A DNA stretch of 7,185 bases from Thermoplasmata archaeon (GTDB lineage Archaea > Thermoplasmatota > Thermoplasmata > Thermoplasmatales > Thermoplasmataceae): assembly GCA_021790415.1 (NCBI GenBank), contig JAJYDZ010000052.1:1405-8589 (forward strand), written 5' to 3'. The first letter of the stretch is position 1; each line of letters begins with the position of its first letter. A model generated the notes under the pieces. That model worked only from the letters and a program-made list of their open reading frames with translations, was not told the origin of the DNA and ran no database searches. The translations under genes were made by a program, and so were the position numbers. Shown here piece after piece: positions 1 through 6,217 of this stretch.

Positions 1-1
1 T

Positions 2-679
2 CCAATTAAGAACGAAAGATATGATTTTATCGTTCATTTTGGAGCCAGGACTCTTATTAGAAATTCCCTGGAGAAGCCCTATGAATATTTCCTGGATGAT
101 CTTGATCTAACTTTGAGAATGCTTGAAAAAGCCAGAAAGGATGGTTCTTTGATCATTTTTCCAACATCAGGTTCAGTCGAAGAACCAACTAATCCGTATT
201 CACTAGCGAAAAAAAACTCGGTAGAGTGGATTCAACTTTACGAAAAGCTTTATGGCGTGAAATCTGTAATACTTAAACTGTACAATATCTATGGTGAAGA
301 CAGCGGAAAGGGCGCATTATTCCTTTTTTGTAAAGCTGCAGCCGAGAATCCTGAAATAGTAATATTTGGAAATGGTGAGCACGTTCGTGATTACACTCAT
401 GTTTCAGATGTTGCAAGATTGATTTATAGAATAGTCTCGGGTCAATTGAAGGAAGGCATATATGAAGTTGGTACGGGAATAGGTACTTCCGTCAATCAAC
501 TTCTTTCGCTCGTTGAAAAAGTATCTGGGAAAAAATTAAAAGTTACTTATAAAAATTATGTCGTTCAGGAAGCAGAAGAATTGTATGCTAAACACTCAGT
601 CCTAGAAAACCCTATTAAGATTGAAGAAGGAGTTAAAATGGTATATGACACACTTGTTCGACAAGCACATTTGGCCTGA
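2..679 (+). CDS. NAD-dependent epimerase/dehydratase (extended SDR), 5'-partial
   Basis: The reading frame is open from base 2 to the TGA at 677-679, so the gene enters from the left; the TTG at 113 is an internal codon, not a start. The 225 visible residues match the UDP-glucose 4-epimerase/sugar-nucleotide dehydratase family: FIVHFGA (the HxAA-type strand), PTSGS (catalytic Ser/Thr strand, about residues 54-58), the catalytic pair YSLAK (Tyr66, Lys70), NIYG, GNGEHVRDYTHVSDV and YEVGTG. The N-terminal GxxGxxG NAD site lies outside the window. Two oddities: the segment between the catalytic Ser and Tyr is about 10 residues instead of about 25 in E. coli GalE, and the usual conserved Asn after the HxAA strand appears as Asp (YFLDDLDLT). 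It probably modifies a nucleotide sugar in the cytoplasm; the substrate cannot be assigned. It is probably cotranscribed with the glycosyltransferase that follows 32 bases later. Confidence 0.85.
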   Translation, partial: PIKNERYDFIVHFGARTLIRNSLEKPYEYFLDDLDLTLRMLEKARKDGSLIIFPTSGSVEEPTNPYSLAKKNSVEWIQLYEKLYGVKSVILKLYNIYGEDSGKGALFLFCKAAAENPEIVIFGNGEHVRDYTHVSDVARLIYRIVSGQLKEGIYEVGTGIGTSVNQLLSLVEKVSGKKLKVTYKNYVVQEAEELYAKHSVLENPIKIEEGVKMVYDTLVRQAHLA

Positions 680-711
680 AAGAATTATACAAGTATTCAA
701 TATTTAGGTTG

Positions 712-1710
712 ATGGGTCCTTTAATTTCTGTAGTTATAACGGCACATGATAGAAAGAAATACCTTATCAATGCCGTGAAATCTGTTCTAAATCAGGACTC
801 GGATAGGCATAACTTTGAGATTATTGTAGTCAAAAACTTTAACGACGAAGCGATCGATGCATTCTTAGAAAAAGAAGGGATAATCCGTATCTACACGGAT
901 GAGCAATCTTTTGGTGCAAAACTTGCGATTGGAATCGATAACTGCAAAGGAGAGGTCATTTCCTTTCTGGATGATGATGATGAGTTTTCAAGCAATAAGA
1001 TTTCAGTATTGATCGAAGTATTCAAGAATAAGAGAATAACCTATCACCATTCTTCAATTGAGGCAATAGATGAATCAGGAAATGTCCGTGCTAATGGATT
1101 ATCTAAAAACATTCCAAAAACCGTGGTTAAAGAAGAAATTAAACCAATTGATTTGAAGCTCGTAATGAAATATAAACTGGACTGGTACATGAGTGCAATC
1201 TCCTGCCGCGCATCTGTACTGAAGAAACGTTCTGAATTTATAGGGGGCCTCTCAGCATCTTTGGATAAATTGACATTTCTTACTTGTGTGGAGTCAGGCG
1301 GTACTATTTTTTTTGATTCTAGACCTCTCACCAAATACAGGGTACATGAAAGTCTAACGACTCGCATAACAGATAGAAATAACTTCCTGCGGGCAAGAAA
1401 AGAATTCTACTTGCGCAGTTTGAATAGTTTGATGCAGGCATCAAATCATTTCAATAATAAAGCATGCATAAACATGATAAAATGGGAAATCGTACATGGA
1501 AACCTTCTTGTCTATTTCTTTAGTGATGATTATACAGACAAAATAAAGACATCATCTATAATCAGATATCTACTTATTTCCATTACTAAAGGTTTAACCG
1601 TCATAACTTTTTGGTCCACTATGGATCTACTCAGGAAAACTTTCCCTTCTATGATTAGATCTTCATACTATAGGAGATCAATGGACATGTTTCAGAATTT
1701 CCATTCATAG
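712..1710 (+). CDS. Family 2 glycosyltransferase A
   Basis: A 332-residue GT-A fold glycosyltransferase that would transfer a sugar from a nucleotide donor onto a growing glycan at the cytoplasmic membrane face. The N-terminal domain begins at once with ISVVITAHDR (residues 5-14), the nucleotide-binding strand of GT2, followed by SVLNQ, and FLDDDDE at 85-91, an extended form of the metal-binding DxD motif. A conserved Asp at about 185 may be the catalytic base. Near 209-218 is YRVHESLTTR, a motif shared with the other two glycosyltransferases here. The C-terminal third is basic and helical, with hydrophobic stretches that may sit on the membrane. The ATG at 712 is preferred; a TTG at 709 in frame adds one residue, and AGG at 706-708 is a weak ribosome site. 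It follows the epimerase closely, suggesting one transcript. Donor and acceptor are unknown. Confidence 0.9.
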   Translation: MGPLISVVITAHDRKKYLINAVKSVLNQDSDRHNFEIIVVKNFNDEAIDAFLEKEGIIRIYTDEQSFGAKLAIGIDNCKGEVISFLDDDDEFSSNKISVLIEVFKNKRITYHHSSIEAIDESGNVRANGLSKNIPKTVVKEEIKPIDLKLVMKYKLDWYMSAISCRASVLKKRSEFIGGLSASLDKLTFLTCVESGGTIFFDSRPLTKYRVHESLTTRITDRNNFLRARKEFYLRSLNSLMQASNHFNNKACINMIKWEIVHGNLLVYFFSDDYTDKIKTSSIIRYLLISITKGLTVITFWSTMDLLRKTFPSMIRSSYYRRSMDMFQNFHS

Positions 1711-1785
1711 GAAATGGTAAGGCAGTGTTATTTATTGGCATAATAAAAACTACAATCGTGTTTAATGAAAGTATCTATCTAGTTG

Positions 1786-2586
1786 TTACTTAATCTTGCG
1801 GGAAACACCTGTAGTGGCAGACCTAAAATATTGTCTAAACTCTTTGTTTCTTTTATGAAAGATATACCATGCGTTATTCCTGTCAATATCATCAGAGACC
1901 AAAAGGCCATTCGGCTTTAGATGATCCTTCGCCCAGTAATACTCAAAGAGCATGTGTTCTTCTGTATGTAATGAATCGTGTATAAAAATATCTGGTTCTT
2001 GATTGATGTTGGCTAGAATATTCTTGGAATCACCTATTTTTCTATCCCAATGATTAAAGTAGGACGGTGTGACAAGCCAACCTACATCAACGTCGATGTT
2101 TTGAAGGTGAACCTTTTCATCAATGTCTATGCTTTGGAGTCTTCCTTTTCCATTCAAAGATAATGCTGTCAGTATGACCTCTGCTGAATAACCATGCGCG
2201 ATACCAGTTTCAATTATTAATTCTGGCTTGAATTTCCTTATAAGCATAAACCCTATCCCATGAGTTCCCTGCAAGCCCCAAAGGTCTTTACGCCATGTCT
2301 TAAACTTCTCTCTAAGCCTGGAGTAGATTTGCGAGCCAACTTCATTTAACTTATTCATATCTTCTGGTTCAAATACACCAAATTTGTTTGACCAATAATA
2401 ATAGCTTATTAACATCCAGGCAGTTCCTAAGCAAACATTTTGGAATCTATATCCTTTTCTAAATTCCAGGTCGATAGATTTGAAACCGTCGTCCCTGTAT
2501 TTTGCTAGGTCCCGAATTATCCTAATGGGATGTTTGACAGAGCGATATACGTATATTGATTTCTTAATGTTATTGGTCAAGTTCAT
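1786..2586 (-). CDS. Class I SAM-dependent methyltransferase, Methyltransf_24/CmcI-like
   Basis: A 266-residue protein with a Rossmann-type SAM-binding domain in its second half. Motif I is IIETGIAHGYSA (about 124-135), with the acidic Glu and glycines expected for SAM binding. It is followed by LQSIDID (150-156, end of beta 2), GDSKNIL (185-191), the family-typical FIHDSLHTEEH (201-211) and GLLVSDDI (227-234). The HDxxHT block and double Asp resemble the Methyltransf_24 and CmcI/rhamnosyl O-methyltransferase families, several of which methylate sugar hydroxyls. The N-terminal 110 residues (basic, with aromatic-rich VCLGTAWMLISYYYW) are not recognised and may help bind substrate or membrane. 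Its setting among glycosyltransferases makes O-methylation of a glycan residue the likely role, but this is inference. The start is the only nearby ATG; no good Shine-Dalgarno precedes it. The gene lies downstream of glycosyltransferase B on the same strand and converges on glycosyltransferase A. Confidence 0.85.
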   Translation of the reverse strand: MNLTNNIKKSIYVYRSVKHPIRIIRDLAKYRDDGFKSIDLEFRKGYRFQNVCLGTAWMLISYYYWSNKFGVFEPEDMNKLNEVGSQIYSRLREKFKTWRKDLWGLQGTHGIGFMLIRKFKPELIIETGIAHGYSAEVILTALSLNGKGRLQSIDIDEKVHLQNIDVDVGWLVTPSYFNHWDRKIGDSKNILANINQEPDIFIHDSLHTEEHMLFEYYWAKDHLKPNGLLVSDDIDRNNAWYIFHKRNKEFRQYFRSATTGVSRKIK

Positions 2587-2622
2587 AATTTGGTCTGTAT
2601 GGTACTAAACATAAAATATGTT

Positions 2623-2629
2623 CTATAAG
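2623..2629 (-). promoter_or_regulatory. Possible archaeal TATA-like element before the methyltransferase
   Basis: Reading the minus strand, CTTATAG lies about 37 bases before the ATG at 2586. If the organism is archaeal this would place a start site roughly 25 bases downstream and leave a short leader of about 12 bases. AT-rich DNA makes such matches common, so this is a weak candidate. It matters only for whether the methyltransferase has its own promoter or depends on transcription from glycosyltransferase B. Confidence 0.2.
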
Positions 2630-2737
2630 GTTTTGAATCATCACACTTTCGGGCTAATATTAGTCTTAGTCTTCCAATCATCCCCACTCAACCTAAATTG
2701 AATGTTATTATAAAATAACCATATATTCATTCAGAAT

Positions 2738-2780
2738 AGGATAAGAGGAACAAATCTGATCGAACAAATTGAAAATTGAA
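2738..2780 (-). terminator. Possible T-rich terminator after glycosyltransferase B
   Basis: Directly after the TAG of glycosyltransferase B, the minus strand reads as a run of T-rich clusters (TTCAATTTTCAATTTGTTC, then further pyrimidine-rich sequence), without a stable GC-rich hairpin. Archaeal RNA polymerase often terminates in such tracts. The evidence is composition only. Confidence 0.25.
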
Positions 2781-3794
2781 CTAATGGTTTTTCAGTAATT
2801 TAGATTTTTTCGGGTCTAACAGATAAATTATTCCAATCTTTAAAGCCCAGAGTTCTGAAAATGGGTCTACTGGTCTCTTTGCCAGTATTAATTTTACTAT
2901 CGCAACGATCATTTCCCTTTTGTGGTGGTCAGGAAGGTCTACTAAAGTAGAAATCCGTCCCACGGCCATTTTTTGCTTAAAAAAGAACAAAAACTTTTGT
3001 TTATTTAGTTTATACAGTTGATCTATTAATAGCAACATTGTTTTATCTACAGGATATCCCCGAATTTGCTTTGTCGTTCTCTTCATATGTATTCTATAAA
3101 GGGACAAATTAGCAGAATCAAATAACAGGTCTTTAGAAGAAATCAGAGCAAAGAAAAATAAAACAGCATCTGGCTTATCATTTATCTTCAGAAATAGATT
3201 TACGTTTCTAGTTAAAATATCCTTTCTTATTGCCATTGAAGTTGAATTCATGTCTGGGACAACACCATTGTAAACTGAAGACTTTGAGATTTTTTCAGAA
3301 TTTTTTACATAAATTATATCAGAATTCTTGAAAACTGCAGCGTTTTTAGATTCTGTCAGCCTGTTCAGAAAAACACCATTCTCATCAATGTATCGAAATT
3401 GATGTTTATAGTATCCCAAATTAACAAATTTATTAAACATTTCCAATACCCGCTCGAGACGATTTTGCTGATAGATGTCGTCGTCATCCAAAAAAGATAG
3501 AACATTCCCTCTGGCAGTAGATATGCCTAAGTAAAGCATCTCCCCCATAGAGCACACATTAGGCGTCAATACTAGCTTAATGTTATTGGTCATTGCAAAT
3601 TGATCTATTTCTGGATCTTCAAAATTTTTACACAGAATAATTTCGTATAACTCCTTTGACAAGGACTGATTCAATACAGAATTCATGCTTTCAAAGAGGA
3701 ATTGCCGCCTGTTATATGCTGTAATTATTACAGATATATAAATTGAAGTTTGATTTTTGTCAAAAGTAGCGCTCTCCGAATCCATGCTTGACAT
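2781..3794 (-). CDS. Family 2 glycosyltransferase B
   Basis: A 337-residue GT2-type glycosyltransferase. After an 18-residue polar leader come ISVIITAYNRR (20-30), SVLNQ (39-43), FLDDDDI (101-107, metal/nucleotide-diphosphate site), MNSTSMAIRK (182-191), a conserved Asp near 209 and YRIHMKRTTK (233-242). The C-terminal GIIYLLDPKK aligns by eye with GILYLIAPRM of glycosyltransferase C, so B and C look closer to each other than to A. The outermost ATG (3794) is reported. GAGGAG lies only one base before it but ten bases before the next in-frame ATG at 3785, so the true start may be 3785, removing three residues. It is transcribed away from glycosyltransferase C across a 188-base spacer, with the methyltransferase downstream. 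Role: addition of one sugar to a surface glycan; donor and linkage unknown. Confidence 0.9.
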   Translation of the reverse strand: MSSMDSESATFDKNQTSIYISVIITAYNRRQFLFESMNSVLNQSLSKELYEIILCKNFEDPEIDQFAMTNNIKLVLTPNVCSMGEMLYLGISTARGNVLSFLDDDDIYQQNRLERVLEMFNKFVNLGYYKHQFRYIDENGVFLNRLTESKNAAVFKNSDIIYVKNSEKISKSSVYNGVVPDMNSTSMAIRKDILTRNVNLFLKINDKPDAVLFFFALISSKDLLFDSANLSLYRIHMKRTTKQIRGYPVDKTMLLLIDQLYKLNKQKFLFFFKQKMAVGRISTLVDLPDHHKREMIVAIVKLILAKRPVDPFSELWALKIGIIYLLDPKKSKLLKNH

Positions 3795-3795
3795 A

Positions 3796-3801
3796 CTCCT
3801 C
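3796..3801 (-). promoter_or_regulatory. Shine-Dalgarno-like GAGGAG bearing on the start of glycosyltransferase B
   Basis: The minus strand reads GAGGAG followed by one base and then ATG (3794). One base is too short for normal use, while the spacing to the in-frame ATG at 3785 is ten bases. This is the clearest purine-rich ribosome site I noticed before a gene in the window and favours, without proving, the inner start. Confidence 0.4.
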
Positions 3802-3966
3802 AGTTATTTTTTGCACCCTAATATTCCTAAATTGATAATAATTTCCTTCTTTTAGTTTAATTTCTAGAATGCCTTGTAACCGATTTTTCTAATAGATTAA
3901 TTTAGGGTCTTATTGTTTCGACTATAGTAGTCCAGTTAGAGACAAACAAGACTCAATTGATGTACA

Positions 3967-3978
3967 AATAGATCTATT
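3967..3978. repeat. 12-base perfect palindrome AATAGATCTATT
   Basis: The sequence equals its own reverse complement and ends four bases before the ATG at 3983. It could be an operator half-pair site or a small hairpin near the start codon, or chance in AT-rich DNA. No second copy was noticed in the window. Confidence 0.35.
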
Positions 3979-3982
3979 CCCA

Positions 3983-5008
3983 ATGCTTAAACAATCTTTT
4001 TTATATTTATTATTTCAATCTCGTCCTGTAATATCGTTGACAGAAACATTGATCTCTGTGGTAATAACTGCGTATAACCGAAGAGAATTTCTTCCCTTTG
4101 CTATACGGTCTGTTCTTGAGCAAGATGCACCGCTTGAACTTTTTGAACTTATATTAGTAACAAATATGAAGGAAAAGTTTATTCCAGCAGATACCAAAGT
4201 AAAATCAAAGGAAATTTTTGACGAATCTATAAACATGGGGGGGATGTTAAAGCGGGGTATTATAGAATCAACTGGAGAATACATAGTCTTCCTGGACGAT
4301 GACGATATTTTCACTAAAGACAAGATATCTAAAATCTTGAATGTTTTAAAGACCTCAAAATTTGATTATTACCATAATGGTACTGATTTCATTGATAGCC
4401 ACGGAAACAAGGCCACATATAAATGGAGAGTTACCAAAATTTCAAAAGAAATCAGAAAAAGTTGGAAGAAAAAAAACATTAGAACGTTTCTTCAAAATGG
4501 CTTAGACTTTAACATGAGTTCAACGGCAATAAGAAAAAAGACTATCGAGAAATATCTTACTTTTCTGGATCAGCTTTCGGCGAATCCGGACAGGTTTTTC
4601 CTTTATATGGTGCTGGAAGAAGGCGGTATTGTTTATATGGAAAAAAATCCACTAACGCATTATAGGTTGCATAGAAGCACTTCGAGGCCTGCTGATGCCG
4701 GGCAAAACTTTGTAAAATACTATAATACCTTGTTTACAAAATCTTTAGTAAGCATGAAACTAATTGAATCGATTTTGAAAAGAAAACAGCTAATTTTACT
4801 TGCCAATCTTCAAACAGCAAATCTTGTAGTAAGAATGAACATTCTTAATAAGACATCCAAAACTAAAATGGTAATTCCAACTCTGCGCAGCATATATCTC
4901 TTGTCCTATGATTTTTACAGGTACAATATCCTTGTAAGTTTGTCTGGTATTCTGTATCTGATTGCCCCAAGAATGTCCTATAATTTGTTTGTTAGGTTTA
5001 ATAGTTGA
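3983..5008 (+). CDS. Family 2 glycosyltransferase C
   Basis: A 341-residue GT2-type glycosyltransferase. The catalytic domain starts at LISVVITAYNRR (23-34), then SVLEQ (43-47), NMGGMLKRGI (84-93), FLDDDDIF (103-110), FNMSSTAIRKK (176-186), Asp203 as possible base, and YRLHRSTSR (227-235). The C-terminus has a hydrophobic helix (LVSLSGILYLIAP) that may associate with the membrane. The 22 residues ahead of the catalytic core include a short hydrophobic stretch (FLYLLF), longer than in glycosyltransferase A; the ATG at 3983 is kept because no better start with a ribosome site is seen, though an inner TTG start cannot be excluded. The gene stands alone on its strand, with its own promoter expected upstream, and is followed by a 393-base region without a clear gene. 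Donor and acceptor are unknown. Confidence 0.9.
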   Translation: MLKQSFLYLLFQSRPVISLTETLISVVITAYNRREFLPFAIRSVLEQDAPLELFELILVTNMKEKFIPADTKVKSKEIFDESINMGGMLKRGIIESTGEYIVFLDDDDIFTKDKISKILNVLKTSKFDYYHNGTDFIDSHGNKATYKWRVTKISKEIRKSWKKKNIRTFLQNGLDFNMSSTAIRKKTIEKYLTFLDQLSANPDRFFLYMVLEEGGIVYMEKNPLTHYRLHRSTSRPADAGQNFVKYYNTLFTKSLVSMKLIESILKRKQLILLANLQTANLVVRMNILNKTSKTKMVIPTLRSIYLLSYDFYRYNILVSLSGILYLIAPRMSYNLFVRFNS

Positions 5009-5011
5009 ACA

Positions 5012-5107
5012 ATGATAGAACAACCAAATAAGTGGAAGTTACCGAGAATTGATTCCATCAAAGAGGTTCATAAAGACTATAAACTAACTTTTAAGGCAGA
5101 AAAGTGA
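5012..5107 (+). CDS. Possible 31-residue small ORF after glycosyltransferase C
   Basis: An ATG three bases after the glycosyltransferase C stop opens a 31-codon frame in the same phase, encoding a highly charged peptide (MIEQPNKWKLPRID at its start, many Lys and Glu after). No ribosome site is apparent. It could be a small cotranscribed gene, the former C-terminal tail of the upstream gene after a stop mutation, or chance. Not recognised. Confidence 0.15.
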   Translation: MIEQPNKWKLPRIDSIKEVHKDYKLTFKAEK

Positions 5108-5373
5108 TCCAACAGATTCAAGGGTGAATTGTCATCGAAGTGCCCCTTACGGGTATAAATTAGGGAAAAGATGCATGGATATCTGTTTATATACTTCCAG
5201 TTTACTGATGGTATATGGAGATCACAGACATGTTCAGGGAAAGGTATCCTTAGTCTTACACATAATTCTGGACACTGCGCAGTCTCTTCTCTGGGTTATT
5301 ATTTCTTTAAACTCGTCGCCAGAATTTTCATAATAGTAATAACGGATTTTCAGAGACGGTGAAAAGTTATACA

Positions 5374-5401
5374 ATTATTTAAAATGCCAGTTAAATAAAA
5401 C
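5374..5401 (-). terminator. Possible T-rich terminator after the Gmd-methyltransferase pair
   Basis: On the minus strand, the bases right after the TAA of the second methyltransferase read GTTTTATTTAACTGGCATTTT and continue AT-rich, with no stable hairpin. Clustered T runs after a stop fit archaeal-type termination. The evidence is composition and position only. Confidence 0.25.
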
Positions 5402-6217
5402 TTATAGAGGTTCAGCAAATATAACAATTCTGTCTTGTAATGTTGAAAACTTTGTATTATTCAAGAAGTCCTTTAAAGTATTGCTTTTAGCAATTATTTT
5501 CCATCCTGATTCCTGCAAAAGATCCTTCAACTCGTTAGTAGAATACAATCTTATCGATGAAGTGAATTCTGTTATTTTTCGGATATTATTTCCATTTTTT
5601 TCATAAACTACATGTTTAGATTTGACAAAGTCCTCTTCGGGAGATATATCGTTGTAAACAAGTTGAAGAGTTTCGGGGGTTTCATAGAAAGTTTTAACAA
5701 TAGGAAACGTGACAATATTTTCCCGGTGCCATGTCTCAATTAATAAAATCGTAGAAGGGTGACTTAGCTTCCTTAACGAGCTTAAAAATTCTAAGTCGTC
5801 GTCACGTGTTCCGTATCCGAAGCTTATCCAATAGTTAATAATTAAATCAAATTTTTTTCCTGTGGTAATAAATGAGTCAAGTTTATGCATGTCTGCATTA
5901 ATAAAAGATGGGTTTTCCTTTTCAGAGTTATGATCCCTAAACTTAATTGCCTCTTCAAGGAAGGCGTTGGAGTAATCTACGCCTGTTACTGTATGACCTA
6001 GTCCCGCAAGAGGCATTGAAATTCTACCGGTACCACAGGGTATATCTAAAATATTAATTCCTTTTTGTTTAAATCTATTAGAAAATTTTTTTTGCAATGC
6101 CTGGTCTATCATTAAAGCTATTTCTTTACCCTCTTGCATTCTAGAACGAAATTCTTTTAGGTAGAATCTGGAATTTTCTTGATATAATCTAGTATCCCAT
6201 GATATCATAAATTTCAT
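5402..6217 (-). CDS. Class I SAM-dependent methyltransferase, Methyltransf_25/11-like
   Basis: A 271-residue methyltransferase. SAM-binding motif I is ILDIPCGTGRISMPLA (about 56-71), followed by VTGVDYS with Asp81 at the end of beta 2 (ribose hydroxyl contact), INADM (106-110, adenine contact), KFDLIINYWISFGYG (122-136, beta 4) and ILLIETWHREN (157-167, beta 5). The C-terminal half (STNELKDLLQESGWK and onward) is the usual final subdomain. The ATG at 6217 is chosen because its first four bases, ATGA, contain the stop of the upstream GDP-mannose dehydratase gene, the standard arrangement for coupled translation; the frame extends 21 codons further upstream, but that part only overlaps the other gene. 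A further ATG at 6208 is possible. It probably methylates a sugar, sugar nucleotide or other small substrate linked to the deoxysugar pathway; the target is inferred only from position. It is unrelated in sequence to the methyltransferase at 1786-2586. Confidence 0.85.
   Translation of the reverse strand: MKFMISWDTRLYQENSRFYLKEFRSRMQEGKEIALMIDQALQKKFSNRFKQKGINILDIPCGTGRISMPLAGLGHTVTGVDYSNAFLEEAIKFRDHNSEKENPSFINADMHKLDSFITTGKKFDLIINYWISFGYGTRDDDLEFLSSLRKLSHPSTILLIETWHRENIVTFPIVKTFYETPETLQLVYNDISPEEDFVKSKHVVYEKNGNNIRKITEFTSSIRLYSTNELKDLLQESGWKIIAKSNTLKDFLNNTKFSTLQDRIVIFAEPL

Larger units (their letters stand above)
3795..3982. promoter_or_regulatory. Divergent promoter region between glycosyltransferases B and C
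   Basis: These 188 bases separate two genes transcribed in opposite directions, so both promoters should lie here. The region is very AT-rich with several TATA-like stretches (for example around 3890-3905 and CTATAG near 3921), none of which stands out. A 12-base perfect palindrome at 3967-3978 sits close to the start of glycosyltransferase C. No open frame of note was seen. Confidence 0.4.
5009..5401. other. 393-base convergent region without a clear gene; possible decayed gene
   Basis: This spacer lies between the 3' ends of glycosyltransferase C (+) and the second methyltransferase (-). It holds only short open frames: a 31-codon frame at 5012-5107, and two overlapping plus-strand frames (GTG 5124-5333 and ATG 5171-5362) of 69 and 63 codons, none with a recognisable domain. 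The 5012 and 5171 frames are in the same phase as glycosyltransferase C and are separated by two stop codons. That could be a decayed coding sequence or chance. No tRNA-like, insertion-sequence or repeat structure was seen; an 8-base inverted repeat (5264-5271 with 5319-5326) is within chance. Confidence 0.4.

Noticed and set aside
113..115. TTG as start of the left-edge epimerase
   Set aside because: The frame stays open to base 2 and its upstream codons encode expected family sequence (FIVHFGA...), so the gene is cut by the window edge.
1044..1367. 107-codon minus-strand open frame
   Set aside because: It lies wholly inside glycosyltransferase A on the opposite strand, with no recognisable domain.
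2704..2719. Small hairpin GTTATT-ATAA-AATAAC
   Set aside because: Six A/T-rich pairs with a 4-base loop are too weak to call a terminator and are common in DNA of this composition.
4015..4323. 102-codon minus-strand open frame
   Set aside because: It is antisense to the conserved GT2 core of glycosyltransferase C; its Ser-rich composition reflects the opposite strand of the Asp codons.
4796..5023. 75-codon minus-strand open frame
   Set aside because: Antisense to the C-terminal part of glycosyltransferase C, with no domain or ribosome site.
5151..5200. Resemblance of YKLGKRCMDI to the start of polyprenyl-phosphate sugar phosphotransferases (K-R-x-x-D-I)
   Set aside because: Only a handful of residues match; the expected long hydrophobic segment and the downstream family motifs are absent in every frame I read.
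5264..5326. 8-base inverted repeat AATTCTGG / CCAGAATT with a 47-base spacer
   Set aside because: About one such pair is expected by chance in a region of this size.
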